From Clostridiaceae bacterium BRH_c20a (GTDB lineage Bacteria > Bacillota > Peptococcia > Peptococcales > BICA1-8): 64,000 bases of DNA. Numbering within the stretch: the stretch's first letter is position 1; each line of letters begins with the position of its first letter. The notes beneath the pieces were generated by a model, which saw only the letters and a list, made by a program, of their open reading frames with translations, made no database searches and was not told the DNA's origin. Shown here piece after piece: positions 33,076 to 42,483 of this stretch. A program made the position numbers and the translations under genes. The DNA lies in contig LADT01000006.1 in assembly GCA_000961765.1 (NCBI GenBank), positions 1-64,000 on the forward strand, written 5' to 3'.

Positions 33076-33662
33076 GATTTCTGACTCTTCAACATATTAT
33101 AACAACGCCTACAAACAGGTTTATAGCTTTCGCTTCCTCCAACTAATAATAACTCACCTTCAAAGACCGGATCATTATTATTCATTCTCAGATTTAATAA
33201 TGCCTTTTTGTTACAATACCAGCAATCAATTTCCAATTCCTTTAGAACATCAGAATAAGATAATAACAACGCACTGCTTTCAAAAAGGTTATTCTGGAAG
33301 TCGCATTTTAAGCCGTAACATGTAACAGGAATATCTAGATTATCTACGATTGAAATAATTTTCAAAATAATATCTTTTGTTAAAAATTGCACCTCATCAA
33401 CGAAAATGCAATCAGGTTTCTCGTTTTTTGCCATCTCGTAACAATCAATTCTTTCTATTAACCAAGCAGGTCTTGAATACCCTATTCGTGCTACAACTTT
33501 TCCAATCTTATTATCTCTATGTATAACCCCATTCCTTGTATCCTTTTCTGAGGTGAATATTAATACTTTTTTATTTCTTTCTTCATAGTAATGTGCAGTT
33601 TTAATTAATTCTAAAGTTTTTCCACTATTCATAGTTGAATAGACAAAACATAGTTTTGACAT
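33072..33662 (-). CDS. tdk: Thymidine kinase
   Basis: Phosphorylates thymidine (salvage). 196 residues, AGGAGG upstream. P-loop YSTMNSGKT, Walker B IFVDEVQF, and the zinc-binding pairs CWYC and CRRC are those of TK1-type kinases. Length is normal. The gene is convergent with the membrane-protein gene (4-base overlap) and shares the repeat-bounded segment with the thymidylate-kinase fusion, which could carry out the next phosphorylation step. Confidence 0.92.
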   Translation of the reverse strand: MSKLCFVYSTMNSGKTLELIKTAHYYEERNKKVLIFTSEKDTRNGVIHRDNKIGKVVARIGYSRPAWLIERIDCYEMAKNEKPDCIFVDEVQFLTKDIILKIISIVDNLDIPVTCYGLKCDFQNNLFESSALLLSYSDVLKELEIDCWYCNKKALLNLRMNNNDPVFEGELLLVGGSESYKPVCRRCYNMLKSQKS

Positions 33663-34130
33663 ACTAAAAACCTCCTTATTATGTTTTAATTCAAGTTTAA
33701 TGTAATTATAAGATTATTCAAGATTAATTAAGTTAGTTTTAAATTTCTAGTCCACTATTACATTTACACATAGTCACTGGGTATCTAATTCTAAAAATAT
33801 ACCTTTTTTTTGCAAACTATATAGCCACGGTCCCCGGCCCCAAGAAACCTAGTACATTATGTGCTGGGTTTTCCATTTTTGGTTACTACTGATAAAGATG
33901 AGCTAGAAATAAGCAAGTCAAGAACCGTCCCCGATTGCTCACTGATTGCTCAGCTAAGTGGGTAAAATTAAATCTGACATTTAATAATTATGTAATAGTA
34001 CATAGAATTTACCATCTTGACGGTGGTTAACTAATGCTACTATACTACAATAACGAATTTAATTAGTTGTTATAATACACGTTATTAAATTTGGGTTAAT
34101 TAATATTTTTTATAGATTCAGGAGGAGAAA
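33663..34130. other. 468-bp gene-free stretch holding direct repeat B
   Basis: The region upstream of tdk, repeat copy B (33811-33939), and an AT-rich leader of the threonine ammonia-lyase gene. No small gene, T-box or riboswitch is recognisable. Confidence 0.5.
33811..33939 (+). repeat. Direct repeat B with tRNA-Leu 3'-end remnant (att-like)
   Basis: TGCAAACTATATAGCCACGG, then TCCCCGGCCCC (one base off the tRNA-Leu end), a diverged terminator (ACCTAGTAC / GTGCTGGGTT), and AGTCAAGAACCGTCCCCGAT. Same order as copy A at 30919-31050; about 2.9 kb apart. Confidence 0.75.
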
Positions 34131-35375
34131 ATGACGAATTTAGCAAATTATTCTTTGGAAATTGACAATGAGAAACCAGGTTTATCAGATTTTTTAAAAG
34201 CTCAAGAAGACTTGAAAGGTATTGTGGAAAATACCAATCTTATTTACAGTAGATTTTTTAGTAGTGAATATCACAATCGGATTTATATAAAACCTGAAAA
34301 TCTACAAGTTACAGGTGCTTTTAAAATTCGAGGAGCTTATTATAAACTTAATAAACTTACTGAGCAGGAAAAACAGAAAGGGCTTATCGCTTCTTCGGCG
34401 GGTAATCATGCCCAGGGAGTTGCTTATGCAGCGCACAAACTAGGTATTGGAGCAACAATTGTTATGCCTAAAACAACTCCTTTAATTAAAGTAGAAGCGA
34501 CAAAAAAATATGGAGTAAATGTGGTGTTATATGGGGAGTGTTATGATGACGCCTTTGAGAAAGCAAAAAGTTTACAGAAAGAAAAAGATTATACCTTTAT
34601 CCATCCCTTTAATGATATAGATGTGATTACAGGTCAGGGGACTATCGCTCTGGAGATTATCCAACAGTTAAGTGAAGTAGACTACATAATTGTGCCCATA
34701 GGAGGAGGTGGGCTTATAAGTGGGATAGCAATGGCAGCTAAAATTTTAAAACCTGATATAAAAATTATTGGTGTTGAACCAGAAGGTGCAAATTCCATGA
34801 AAGCATCTTTAGCAATGAATAAAATCATAAATCTTGAAAAGGTAACTACAATCGCCGAAGGAGTGGCTGTAAAAAGACCGGGCGATATTACCTTTCCAAT
34901 TATTAAGAACTATGTTGATGATATTATTACTGTTTCTGATTTTGAATTAATGGAGGCTTTCTTATTGCTTTTGGAAAAAGACAAACTTATTGGAGAAAAT
35001 GCAGGAGTGCTATCGCTTGCAGCACTAAAAAAAATAAAGGAAGCAAATAAGAATATAGCCTGTGTTGTTAGTGGAGGTAATATTGACGTATTAACAATAT
35101 CCTCAATGATTAGTCGAGGGCTTGTTTCACGGGGACGGATTTTTTGTTTCTCTGTTGAATTACCTGATATACCTGGACAATTATTGAGTATTTCGGAAAT
35201 CTTAGCAAAAATGAATGGTAATGTAATAAAACTTGAGCATAACCAATTTAAAACGTTAGATCGGTTCATGCAAGTACAACTTGAGGTAACGGTTGAAACT
35301 AACGGTCATAACCACGTCAAGGAAATTATAAGTGAACTAAATAAAGCCGGATACAATGTAGTTCAGGTAGTATAA
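34131..35375 (+). CDS. ilvA: Threonine ammonia-lyase with C-terminal ACT domain
   Basis: 414 residues, AGGAGG upstream. Deaminates threonine to 2-oxobutanoate. The PLP Lys 65 lies in VTGAFKIRGA; SSAGNHAQGVAYAA and PIGGGGLISG bind the cofactor. The C-terminal ACT domain (about 335-414, FSVELPDIPGQLLSISEIL) is a likely amino-acid sensor. Short single-ACT form, as in biodegradative TdcB-like clostridial enzymes. Monocistronic; terminator at 35478. Confidence 0.93.
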   Translation: MTNLANYSLEIDNEKPGLSDFLKAQEDLKGIVENTNLIYSRFFSSEYHNRIYIKPENLQVTGAFKIRGAYYKLNKLTEQEKQKGLIASSAGNHAQGVAYAAHKLGIGATIVMPKTTPLIKVEATKKYGVNVVLYGECYDDAFEKAKSLQKEKDYTFIHPFNDIDVITGQGTIALEIIQQLSEVDYIIVPIGGGGLISGIAMAAKILKPDIKIIGVEPEGANSMKASLAMNKIINLEKVTTIAEGVAVKRPGDITFPIIKNYVDDIITVSDFELMEAFLLLLEKDKLIGENAGVLSLAALKKIKEANKNIACVVSGGNIDVLTISSMISRGLVSRGRIFCFSVELPDIPGQLLSISEILAKMNGNVIKLEHNQFKTLDRFMQVQLEVTVETNGHNHVKEIISELNKAGYNVVQVV

Positions 35376-35477
35376 AAATATAATACCTATAGAAAACTAT
35401 AGACCTTGGATTTATTTTTCTATTGTTTTGGCTATCTTAGCTTTAATAACTTCATATATTGCAGAAAAATAGTTTTG

Positions 35478-35500
35478 AGCCGGGCAAAGCCCGGTTTTCT
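35478..35500 (+). terminator. Terminator after threonine ammonia-lyase
   Basis: AGCCGGGC pairs with GCCCGGTT around AAA, then a T-rich tail. Confidence 0.75.
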
Positions 35501-35591
35501 TATATCTGTTGATAATAAACATCTCTTTTTTGTATTAAACCTCCCAAATAAGGAAAATAATATGGTAGAAATATAAAAAAGGAGGTTTATT

Positions 35592-37508
35592 ATGGCTAAA
35601 GAAGTACCGCATCGTATTGACGGTCGTGTTAGTTATCATGATTCTGTACAGGAAATGTATGAGAAAAGGCTTGTTCCTGATGGAATGAGCAATGTTTTTG
35701 ACAGGTTTGATCCCCAGGATAAAATCCGCTGTAATTTTTGTGAAGCAGGGGTAAGTTGTCAGCTCTGTAGTAATGGGCCCTGCCGCATATCTGATAAAGC
35801 AGGCGCCGAATTAGGTGTATGTGGTATTACCAGAGATGCTATGGCAATGCGTGATATGCTCCTAAGAAATGTAATGGGGACTTCAACCTATACTCACCAT
35901 GCATTTGAGGCATTTAGTACCTTAAGGTCTACGGCACAGGGAAAAACACCATTTAAAATTACCGATAAAGATAAATTATACTTCATGTGTCAAAAATTAG
36001 GCATTGAAACAACTAATGATGTTAATAAAGATGGAGAAAGCTTAGCGGAGTATTTTATTACTGAATTATCTAATGACTATCAAGAACCAAGCAAAGTTAT
36101 CAAAGCTTTTTCTCCTAAAAGCAGGCAGAAGGTATGGCAGGATTTAGCTATTTTCCCGGCAGGTGTTTTACATGAAATCAAGGATGCAACTGCCAGCTGC
36201 TTAACTAATGTTGATGGTGACTACATATCGTTAGCTCGTAAAGCATTAAGGTTGGGTATTGCTTGTATCTACGGTGCTCAGCTTCCTCTAGAAATGTGTC
36301 AGGATATTTTATTTGGAACACCTATGCCTCATGAAGTTGACATGGACCTAGGGGTAATGGATCCTGACTATGTAAATATGGTATTTAACGGGCATGAACC
36401 ATGGATGGGCATTGCAACTATTTATGAAGCCAAAAAACCCGAATGGCAGGAAAAAGCAAAGCTAATAGGAGCAAAGGGAATTCGAGTTATTGGTTGTATT
36501 GAAACCGGGCAGGAAATCTTACAGCGTTTTCCCATGGATGAAGTTTTTGTAGGACATATTGGTAATTGGTTAGCCATTGAACCACTTTTGGCAACAGGTA
36601 CAGTGGATGTTTTTGCCATGGATGAAAACTGTTCTCCTCCAAACTTAGCTCCTTATGCGGAAAAATATAAGGTTTCTCTAGTTTCAGTAAATGATTTAGT
36701 ACGTATTCCCCTTGTAGATAAGAATTTAGATTATAAGCCGCCTGAAGCAGAAGAAATGGCAAAAAAGCTTTTAGAATGGGGATTAGCTAATTATACGGTT
36801 AGAAAAGCGAGCAATGTACAACCCTATGTACCTAAAAAGAAAATAAAGGCAATTGCAGGTTTTTCTACAGAGGCAATTCTCAAGGCACTAGGAGGTACAC
36901 TAGATCCGTTTCTTGATGTAATAAAATCGGGGAAAATTAAAGGTGTTGTAGCTATTGTGAACTGCAGCACCCTCAAAAATGGACCTCAAGACTGGATGAC
37001 GGTCAATCTCTCTAAAGAGCTTGTTAAAAGAGATATATTAGTACTTGCCGGGGGATGTGGTTGTCATGGCTTAGAAGTAGCCGGCATGTGTAATATGGAT
37101 GCTTTGAATTATGCCGGCAGTGGATTAAAAGAAGTTTGCACCGCCTTAGGAATTCCGCCTGTCCTAGCCTTTGGAACCTGTACCGATACAGGAAGGATAT
37201 CTATGCTGGTAACAGCTATTGCCGATGCTCTAGGTGTAGATCCATCTCAACTGCCGGTAGCGGTTAGTGCGCCAGAGTGGATGGAGCAGAAGGCAACAAT
37301 CGATGGATTGTTTGCACTTGCATATGGGTTATATACCCATTTGTCACCTATACCTCCAGTTACAGGAGGGCCGGAATTGGCTAAATTATTAACCCAGGAT
37401 TTGGAAGGGTTAACTGGTGGGAAAGTAGCTCTAGGTGATGATCCTACCGAAGTTGCAGTGGCTATAGAAGAGCATATCAATAAAAAACGAAAAGAGTTAG
37501 GAATTTAA
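35592..37508 (+). CDS. cooS: Anaerobic Ni-CO dehydrogenase (CooS), variant active site
   Basis: 638 residues, AAGGAGG upstream. Catalyses CO oxidation to CO2 or the reverse with a Ni-Fe-S C-cluster. B-cluster cysteines 56, 59, 64 and 77 (SCQLCSNGPCR) are present. Cys 47 and Cys 50 form a CxxC D-cluster motif rather than the longer spacing. C-cluster ligands by alignment from memory: His 268 (NGHEP), Cys 347, Cys 458, Cys 489 and Cys 530 are kept, but the position of the second Cys of CCTGNE reads Glu 304 (GCIETGQE). No cooF, cooC, hydrogenase or acetyl-CoA synthase gene is adjacent. Monocistronic. Activity may be altered. Confidence 0.9.
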   Translation: MAKEVPHRIDGRVSYHDSVQEMYEKRLVPDGMSNVFDRFDPQDKIRCNFCEAGVSCQLCSNGPCRISDKAGAELGVCGITRDAMAMRDMLLRNVMGTSTYTHHAFEAFSTLRSTAQGKTPFKITDKDKLYFMCQKLGIETTNDVNKDGESLAEYFITELSNDYQEPSKVIKAFSPKSRQKVWQDLAIFPAGVLHEIKDATASCLTNVDGDYISLARKALRLGIACIYGAQLPLEMCQDILFGTPMPHEVDMDLGVMDPDYVNMVFNGHEPWMGIATIYEAKKPEWQEKAKLIGAKGIRVIGCIETGQEILQRFPMDEVFVGHIGNWLAIEPLLATGTVDVFAMDENCSPPNLAPYAEKYKVSLVSVNDLVRIPLVDKNLDYKPPEAEEMAKKLLEWGLANYTVRKASNVQPYVPKKKIKAIAGFSTEAILKALGGTLDPFLDVIKSGKIKGVVAIVNCSTLKNGPQDWMTVNLSKELVKRDILVLAGGCGCHGLEVAGMCNMDALNYAGSGLKEVCTALGIPPVLAFGTCTDTGRISMLVTAIADALGVDPSQLPVAVSAPEWMEQKATIDGLFALAYGLYTHLSPIPPVTGGPELAKLLTQDLEGLTGGKVALGDDPTEVAVAIEEHINKKRKELGI

Positions 37509-37669
37509 ACTATACTGGCTGCCTGCAAAGGTGGCCTGTAATATTTTATGGGAAATTAAGGGATATTTCCTTGCAAAAGAGACAACCTTTGTGTATAATA
37601 TAAGTTGCTTAGAAAATGGGTTTTGGGATATTATAATAAATTTATTGAAAACAAGGAGGTTATTAAACT

Positions 37670-38719
37670 TTGTATATTTTAAGAAATAAAGGGTTATTTA
37701 GAATTTTATTAATATTTTTATTCTTGGCTCTGGTAATGACTTTTTCTGCCTGTAGTAAGGAAGATAGTGACCCGGAGAAAACAGAGCAACCAGTCGAAAA
37801 AGAAAAACCAACTCTGGTCTTTGCTGATGCTGGCTGGGATAGTATCCAGTTTCATAACTATGTTGCACAGCTTATTGTTGAAAATGGCTTCGGCTATAAA
37901 ACCGATACCATGTCGGGTTCTACCCCGATAACTGTGGCAGGACTTATTAAAGGTGACATCGATATATATATGGAAATGTGGACTACTAATGTTGCTGAGA
38001 CATATTATCCAGCCATTGATAGTGGTGAAGTAGTTGAACTTTCTACTAATTTTGATGATAATGCTCAGGGACTTTATGTACCTACCTACATGATTAAAGG
38101 TGATTCCGAAAGAGGTATAGCGCCTATGGCTCCGGAGTTAAAAAATATAATGGATTTACCTAAGTACTGGGAATTATTTAAAGATCCTGAAGGACCATCT
38201 AAGGGACGGATTTTTGGTGCAATTCCTGGTTGGGCAGTAGACGCAATGTTGAGTGAGAAGCTCATTAACTATGGTATAAATGATACTTACAATTATGTTA
38301 GTCCTGGCTCAGATACAGCCTTAGCCACCTCTATGGTTAAAGCTTATGAAAAAGGAGAACCCTGGGTGGGTTACTATTGGGAGCCTACTTGGATAATGGG
38401 AAAATTGGATATGACGCTATTAGAAGATGAAAAATACAGTGATGAATTGTGGAATGATGGGTACAGAAGTGAATTTCCTCCTGTCCCCTGTACGGTAGCT
38501 GTACACAAAGATATTCCTGAAATAGCCCCTGATGTTGTGGATTTTCTCAAAAACTATGAAACAAGCAGTGCTCTGACTAGTGAAGCCTTGGCTTATATGC
38601 AGGATAATGAAGTAACCCCTTTAGAAGCAGCTAAATGGTTTTTGCAGGAGCATGAGGAATTGTGGACAAAATGGGTATCTGCGGAAGTTGCTGATAAAGT
38701 AAAAACAGCAGTTAGGTAA
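37670..38719 (+). CDS. Glycine betaine/choline-type ABC transporter substrate-binding lipoprotein
   Basis: 349 residues from TTG 37670 with AAGGAGG upstream. A signal peptide ends in the lipobox MTFSAC. The mature OpuAC-type domain shows FADAGWDSIQFHNYVAQ, GDIDIYMEMWTTN, PGWAVDAMLSEK and YYWEPTWIMG; the Trp residues probably form the cation-binding aromatic cage. It works with the permease and ATPase genes that follow. Probably brings in a quaternary amine such as glycine betaine for osmoprotection or as a methyl source; the choice is open. Confidence 0.88.
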   Translation: MYILRNKGLFRILLIFLFLALVMTFSACSKEDSDPEKTEQPVEKEKPTLVFADAGWDSIQFHNYVAQLIVENGFGYKTDTMSGSTPITVAGLIKGDIDIYMEMWTTNVAETYYPAIDSGEVVELSTNFDDNAQGLYVPTYMIKGDSERGIAPMAPELKNIMDLPKYWELFKDPEGPSKGRIFGAIPGWAVDAMLSEKLINYGINDTYNYVSPGSDTALATSMVKAYEKGEPWVGYYWEPTWIMGKLDMTLLEDEKYSDELWNDGYRSEFPPVPCTVAVHKDIPEIAPDVVDFLKNYETSSALTSEALAYMQDNEVTPLEAAKWFLQEHEELWTKWVSAEVADKVKTAVR

Positions 38720-38726
38720 AGATTAA

Positions 38727-38764
38727 GTACAAGTAGTTGTTTTTTTCACAACTACTTGTCTGTG
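38727..38764 (+). terminator. Hairpin between binding-protein and permease genes
   Basis: AAGTACAAGTAGTTGT pairs with ACAACTACTTGT, followed by CTGTGTTTT. Probably reduces read-through so that more binding protein than permease is made. Confidence 0.55.
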
Positions 38765-38797
38765 TTTTAAATCATAAAAAGAAATGGTGTGAAATAT

Positions 38798-39649
38798 ATG
38801 AGTGAATTCCCTGATTTTTTAAGATTTGAAATTGGAATTTATGTGGACAATTTTGTAAAGTGGCTGATGCATAACCATGGTGAATTTTTTGATGCAATTT
38901 CTAAGGGGATTTTATGGTTTCTTTTAAATATAGAAAAGTTCTTATTATGGTTACCTTGGTGGTTAGCCTTAGTGCTGATTTTTATAATTGGCTGGAGATC
39001 AAAAAACTTAAGAAATGGTCTAACCTTTACGTTTTTGATATTTATAGTCGGGACCTTTGGGCTTTGGGATTATATGATGATGACCTTAGCTATCGTTTTG
39101 ACATCTGTTTTTATATCCCTTTTATTAGGTATTCCAATGGGGATTTTTATGGCTTATAGTTCCAGGCTAAATATCATAATGCGACCAATTCTAGATGGGA
39201 TGCAGACTATGCCTAGTTTCGTATACTTGATTCCAGCCTTGATGTTATTTGATATGGGGAAGGTTCCGGCGATTTTTGCTACTACGATTTATGCAATTCC
39301 TCCGGTATTAAGATTAACTGATTTAGGAATACGTAGGGTGCCTAAAGAAATGGTAGAAGCCGCCCATTCCTTTGGTTCTTCTAGTTGGCAGACCTTAACT
39401 AAAGTTCAATTACCACAAGCCCTGCCGACTATTATGACAGGTATTAACCAGACTACAATGATGGCGTTAGCCATGGTTGTAATTGCTTCTATGATTGGTG
39501 CTAAAGGACTTGGTTTAGAGGTTTTAAAGGCCATTCAACATATAGATATAGCCCGTGGTTTTGAAGCAGGAATAAGTATCGTTTTCTTAGCAATAATTAT
39601 CGACAGGGTATCCCAGGGGATTGCTAATCGTTTTAAGTATCCTGAATAG
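38798..39649 (+). CDS. Glycine betaine-type ABC transporter permease
   Basis: 283 residues from ATG 38798 (GGTGTG upstream; a GTG at 38789 is possible). Six or so helices and the BPD_transp_1 core with the EAA-type loop VEAAHSFGSSSWQTLTKVQL. PSFVYLIPALMLF is typical of ProW/OpuAB. Twenty-odd bases separate it from the ATPase gene, forming one unit with the upstream lipoprotein. Confidence 0.92.
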   Translation: MSEFPDFLRFEIGIYVDNFVKWLMHNHGEFFDAISKGILWFLLNIEKFLLWLPWWLALVLIFIIGWRSKNLRNGLTFTFLIFIVGTFGLWDYMMMTLAIVLTSVFISLLLGIPMGIFMAYSSRLNIIMRPILDGMQTMPSFVYLIPALMLFDMGKVPAIFATTIYAIPPVLRLTDLGIRRVPKEMVEAAHSFGSSSWQTLTKVQLPQALPTIMTGINQTTMMALAMVVIASMIGAKGLGLEVLKAIQHIDIARGFEAGISIVFLAIIIDRVSQGIANRFKYPE

Positions 39650-39663
39650 GAGATGTATAAAAA

Positions 39664-40836
39664 ATGGGAATAAAAGTTAAAGTTGAAAATGTAACTAAAA
39701 TTTTTGGTAGAAACCCTAAGTCTATACTGCCTAAAATAAAAAAAGGTACTTCAAAAGAAACAATTTTAGCTGAAACAGGTCATGCTGTAGGTGTTAACAA
39801 TGTTTCATTTGAGGTTAATAAGGGAGAAATATTTGTAATTATGGGTTTATCGGGTAGTGGCAAATCTACACTTATTAGATGTTTAAATCTTCTTAATAAG
39901 CCTACTGAAGGAAAGATATTTATTGATGGTGAGAATATTATTGACTACGATAATAAGCAGCTCAAAGAATTTAGACAAAAGAAGGTTGCAATGGTTTTTC
40001 AGCATTTTGGTCTTTTTACCCATAGAACGGTACTAAATAACGTAGTGTATGGCTTGGAGATAAGGGGTATACCTGAAGAGGAAAGATATGAAATTGCTAG
40101 AAAGACTTTAGCTAGTGTAGGGCTCGAAGGCTGGGAAGATAAATATCCTAATCAACTTAGCGGCGGGATGCAGCAAAGGGTGGGCTTGGCTAGGGCCTTA
40201 GCTAATGACCCTGATATTTTATTAATGGATGAACCTTTTAGCGCATTAGACCCCTTAATTAAGAGAGAAATGCAGCAAGAGCTTTTAGATATTCAGTCTA
40301 GGCTTAAAAAAACAATTATTTTTATCACCCATGATATCAATGAGGCATTTAAGTTAGGTGAACGGGTAGCCATCATGAAAGATGGGATTATAGAGCAAAT
40401 TGATACCCCTGATGAAATTCTTGCTGCCCCTAAAAATGAATATATAAAAAACTTTGTCCGAGATATTGATAGATCTAAAATTTTACAAGCTAAAAACATA
40501 ATGTTTAAACCATCTGCTTTAGTATCTATTAAAGACGGATTAAAAATTGCCATCAAGGAGATGGAACAAAGCGGTATATCCAGTATATTTGTCGTAGATA
40601 CTGATCGAAAATTATTAGGGCTTATAACAATTGATGATGCCCTAAAAGCCTTAAAAGAAAATCATAAGTTAAAAGATATTCTAATACATGATTATTTTAC
40701 TACAGGACCGGAAACTTATATTCAAGAATTAATTCCCATGGCAACAGAAAGCAAATACCCTATTGCGGTGATGGATGAGGAAAATAGGCTTTTGGGAATT
40801 ATAGTCAGGGTTTCTGTTCTCTCAAATTTAGTTTAA
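39664..40836 (+). CDS. Glycine betaine-type ABC transporter ATPase with CBS pair
   Basis: 390 residues, AGGAGA upstream. ABC ATPase (about 40-265): P-loop GLSGSGKST, LSGGMQQRVGLARAL, Walker B ILLMDEPFSALDP. Two CBS domains (about 275-390) follow, as in OpuAA/ProV, where they sense ionic strength. IFGRNPKSILP near the start is family specific. A terminator follows. Confidence 0.94.
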   Translation: MGIKVKVENVTKIFGRNPKSILPKIKKGTSKETILAETGHAVGVNNVSFEVNKGEIFVIMGLSGSGKSTLIRCLNLLNKPTEGKIFIDGENIIDYDNKQLKEFRQKKVAMVFQHFGLFTHRTVLNNVVYGLEIRGIPEEERYEIARKTLASVGLEGWEDKYPNQLSGGMQQRVGLARALANDPDILLMDEPFSALDPLIKREMQQELLDIQSRLKKTIIFITHDINEAFKLGERVAIMKDGIIEQIDTPDEILAAPKNEYIKNFVRDIDRSKILQAKNIMFKPSALVSIKDGLKIAIKEMEQSGISSIFVVDTDRKLLGLITIDDALKALKENHKLKDILIHDYFTTGPETYIQELIPMATESKYPIAVMDEENRLLGIIVRVSVLSNLV

Positions 40837-40840
40837 ATTT

Positions 40841-40870
40841 AATGCCTTGGAGTTTATCTCCAAGGCATTA
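40841..40870 (+). terminator. Terminator of the betaine transporter operon
   Basis: AATGCCTTGGAG pairs with CTCCAAGGCATT around TTTAT, with A/T-rich tail but few T. Confidence 0.6.
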
Positions 40871-40958
40871 AAGATTAACAGACATAGTTCCAATCCTAAC
40901 GAGTATAAATTTGTATTATATGGTAAAAAATACCTGAAAGAATAGGAGATGATGGACT

Positions 40959-42323
40959 ATGAATTTGACAACTTTAGAAGAGGCTATAAATTTAACTGAA
41001 AAAGAGGTAAAAGAACTGCATCGAGAATATCTAAATCCAGGTTTAGTTTCCCTAATGAGTCTGATAGGGTTTGATAAAGTTTATTCTTCGGGAGAAGGGT
41101 CTATTGTTCGAGATATAAAGGGCAAAGAATATATTGATTTTTTAGGAGGATATGGATCATTAAATCTTGGACATAATCCTTCAGAGGTCTTTTCAGCACT
41201 AGAAAAAGTAAAAAGTATACCCAATATTTTACAGGCTTCTTTAGGAAGTTTAGCAGCCGTCCTTGCTAAAAATCTAGCTCTAATTGCTCCAGGTGATTTA
41301 AAAAGGTCTTTTTTTTGTAATAGTGGCGCAGAGGCAGTAGAGGGAGCCTTAAAATTAGCTAGGATAGCATCTAAGAAAGAGAAAATTATTTATTGTGAAG
41401 GTTCTTTTCATGGAAAAACTTTAGGGGCCCTATCTGTTACCGGAAGGGAAAAATATAAAAAACATTTTCAACCCTTAATTCCAAACTGTCAAGCTGTTCC
41501 TTTTGGTGATATTAATAGCCTTGAATCAGCAATTAAAAATAAAGATTGCGCAGCCTTTATTATGGAATGCATTCAGGGTGAAGGGGGTATTATTGTACCA
41601 CCGGAAGGATACCTTAAAATGGTTCAAGACCTCTGTCTAAAATATGATGTTTTATTAATTATAGATGAAATTCAAACAGGCTTAGGACGCACAGGTAAAA
41701 TTTTTGCTTGTGAATATGAAGATGTAGTTCCAGATATAATGTGTTTAGCCAAGTCATTAGGAGGCGGCATCATGCCTCTCGGTGCCTATATAACTAATGA
41801 AAGAATTTATAAAAATGCCTATGGGGGGATGGAGAAAGCTCTCTTGCATACATCAACTTTTGGCGGAAACTCCCTAGCCTGTGCAGCCGGTATTGCTGCT
41901 CTAAAGTCTATTATTGATGGCAACCTTACTGCAGAGGCACTAAATAAAGGCAACTATCTTATCAGTGAATTAAAAATATTAAAGAATAATTATGGGCTCA
42001 TCAAGGATGTCAGAGGAAAAGGTCTTATGATTGGTCTTGAATTATCTGGTTCAAATAATAGTTTGCTTAATAGGTTATCAGGTGGTACCTTGGAATCATT
42101 GGCAAATGAATATTTTGCATCTTTTTTGGCAGGCAAACTACTAAATGATTATCAGATAATAACTGCGTATACTTTGAATAATCCCAATGTGATCAGAATT
42201 GAACCTCCTTTAACCATAGAGTATAAACACTTAGACAGGCTCCTTTTAGCTTTGGAGGATATTCTAAAAAATCATCAAAGCTTTATTAAAATGGCTTTTG
42301 CCAATATCAAAAACGTTTTTTGA
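40959..42323 (+). CDS. Class III aminotransferase, putrescine aminotransferase type
   Basis: 454 residues; TAGGAGATG upstream of the ATG. PLP Lys in CLAKSLGGGIMPLGAY; FFCNSGAEAVEGALKLAR, GSFHGKTLGAL and LLIIDEIQTGLGRTG are class III hallmarks. The N-terminal 70-residue extension before DIKGKEYIDFLGGYGSLNLG and the length fit putrescine aminotransferase (YgjG/PatA) rather than ornithine or acetylornithine enzymes. This fits the polyamine operon elsewhere in the window. Alternatives are other omega-amino acid aminotransferases. Confidence 0.85.
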   Translation: MNLTTLEEAINLTEKEVKELHREYLNPGLVSLMSLIGFDKVYSSGEGSIVRDIKGKEYIDFLGGYGSLNLGHNPSEVFSALEKVKSIPNILQASLGSLAAVLAKNLALIAPGDLKRSFFCNSGAEAVEGALKLARIASKKEKIIYCEGSFHGKTLGALSVTGREKYKKHFQPLIPNCQAVPFGDINSLESAIKNKDCAAFIMECIQGEGGIIVPPEGYLKMVQDLCLKYDVLLIIDEIQTGLGRTGKIFACEYEDVVPDIMCLAKSLGGGIMPLGAYITNERIYKNAYGGMEKALLHTSTFGGNSLACAAGIAALKSIIDGNLTAEALNKGNYLISELKILKNNYGLIKDVRGKGLMIGLELSGSNNSLLNRLSGGTLESLANEYFASFLAGKLLNDYQIITAYTLNNPNVIRIEPPLTIEYKHLDRLLLALEDILKNHQSFIKMAFANIKNVF

Positions 42324-42430
42324 AAAATAGAGGGGTTTTTTTGAAAATTATAAAATATTTTAATAAATTATTTATATTTTTTTATAAAAGAAAAAAGGAT
42401 TTTTAAGGGAGAAAAAAGAATAATTAAATA

Positions 42431-42460
42431 TATTCAGCATCAGAAAACGATGTTCGGCAT
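42431..42460 (+). promoter_or_regulatory. IclR-type operator candidate before iclR
   Basis: TTCAGCAT at 42433 and TTCGGCAT at 42453 are direct repeats exactly 20 bp apart. The same arrangement (TTCAGCAA and TTCGGTAA, 20 bp) precedes the ilvD-like gene. Likely autoregulation. Confidence 0.5.
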
Positions 42461-42483
42461 ACAAGAATATGGGATGTGAAATA

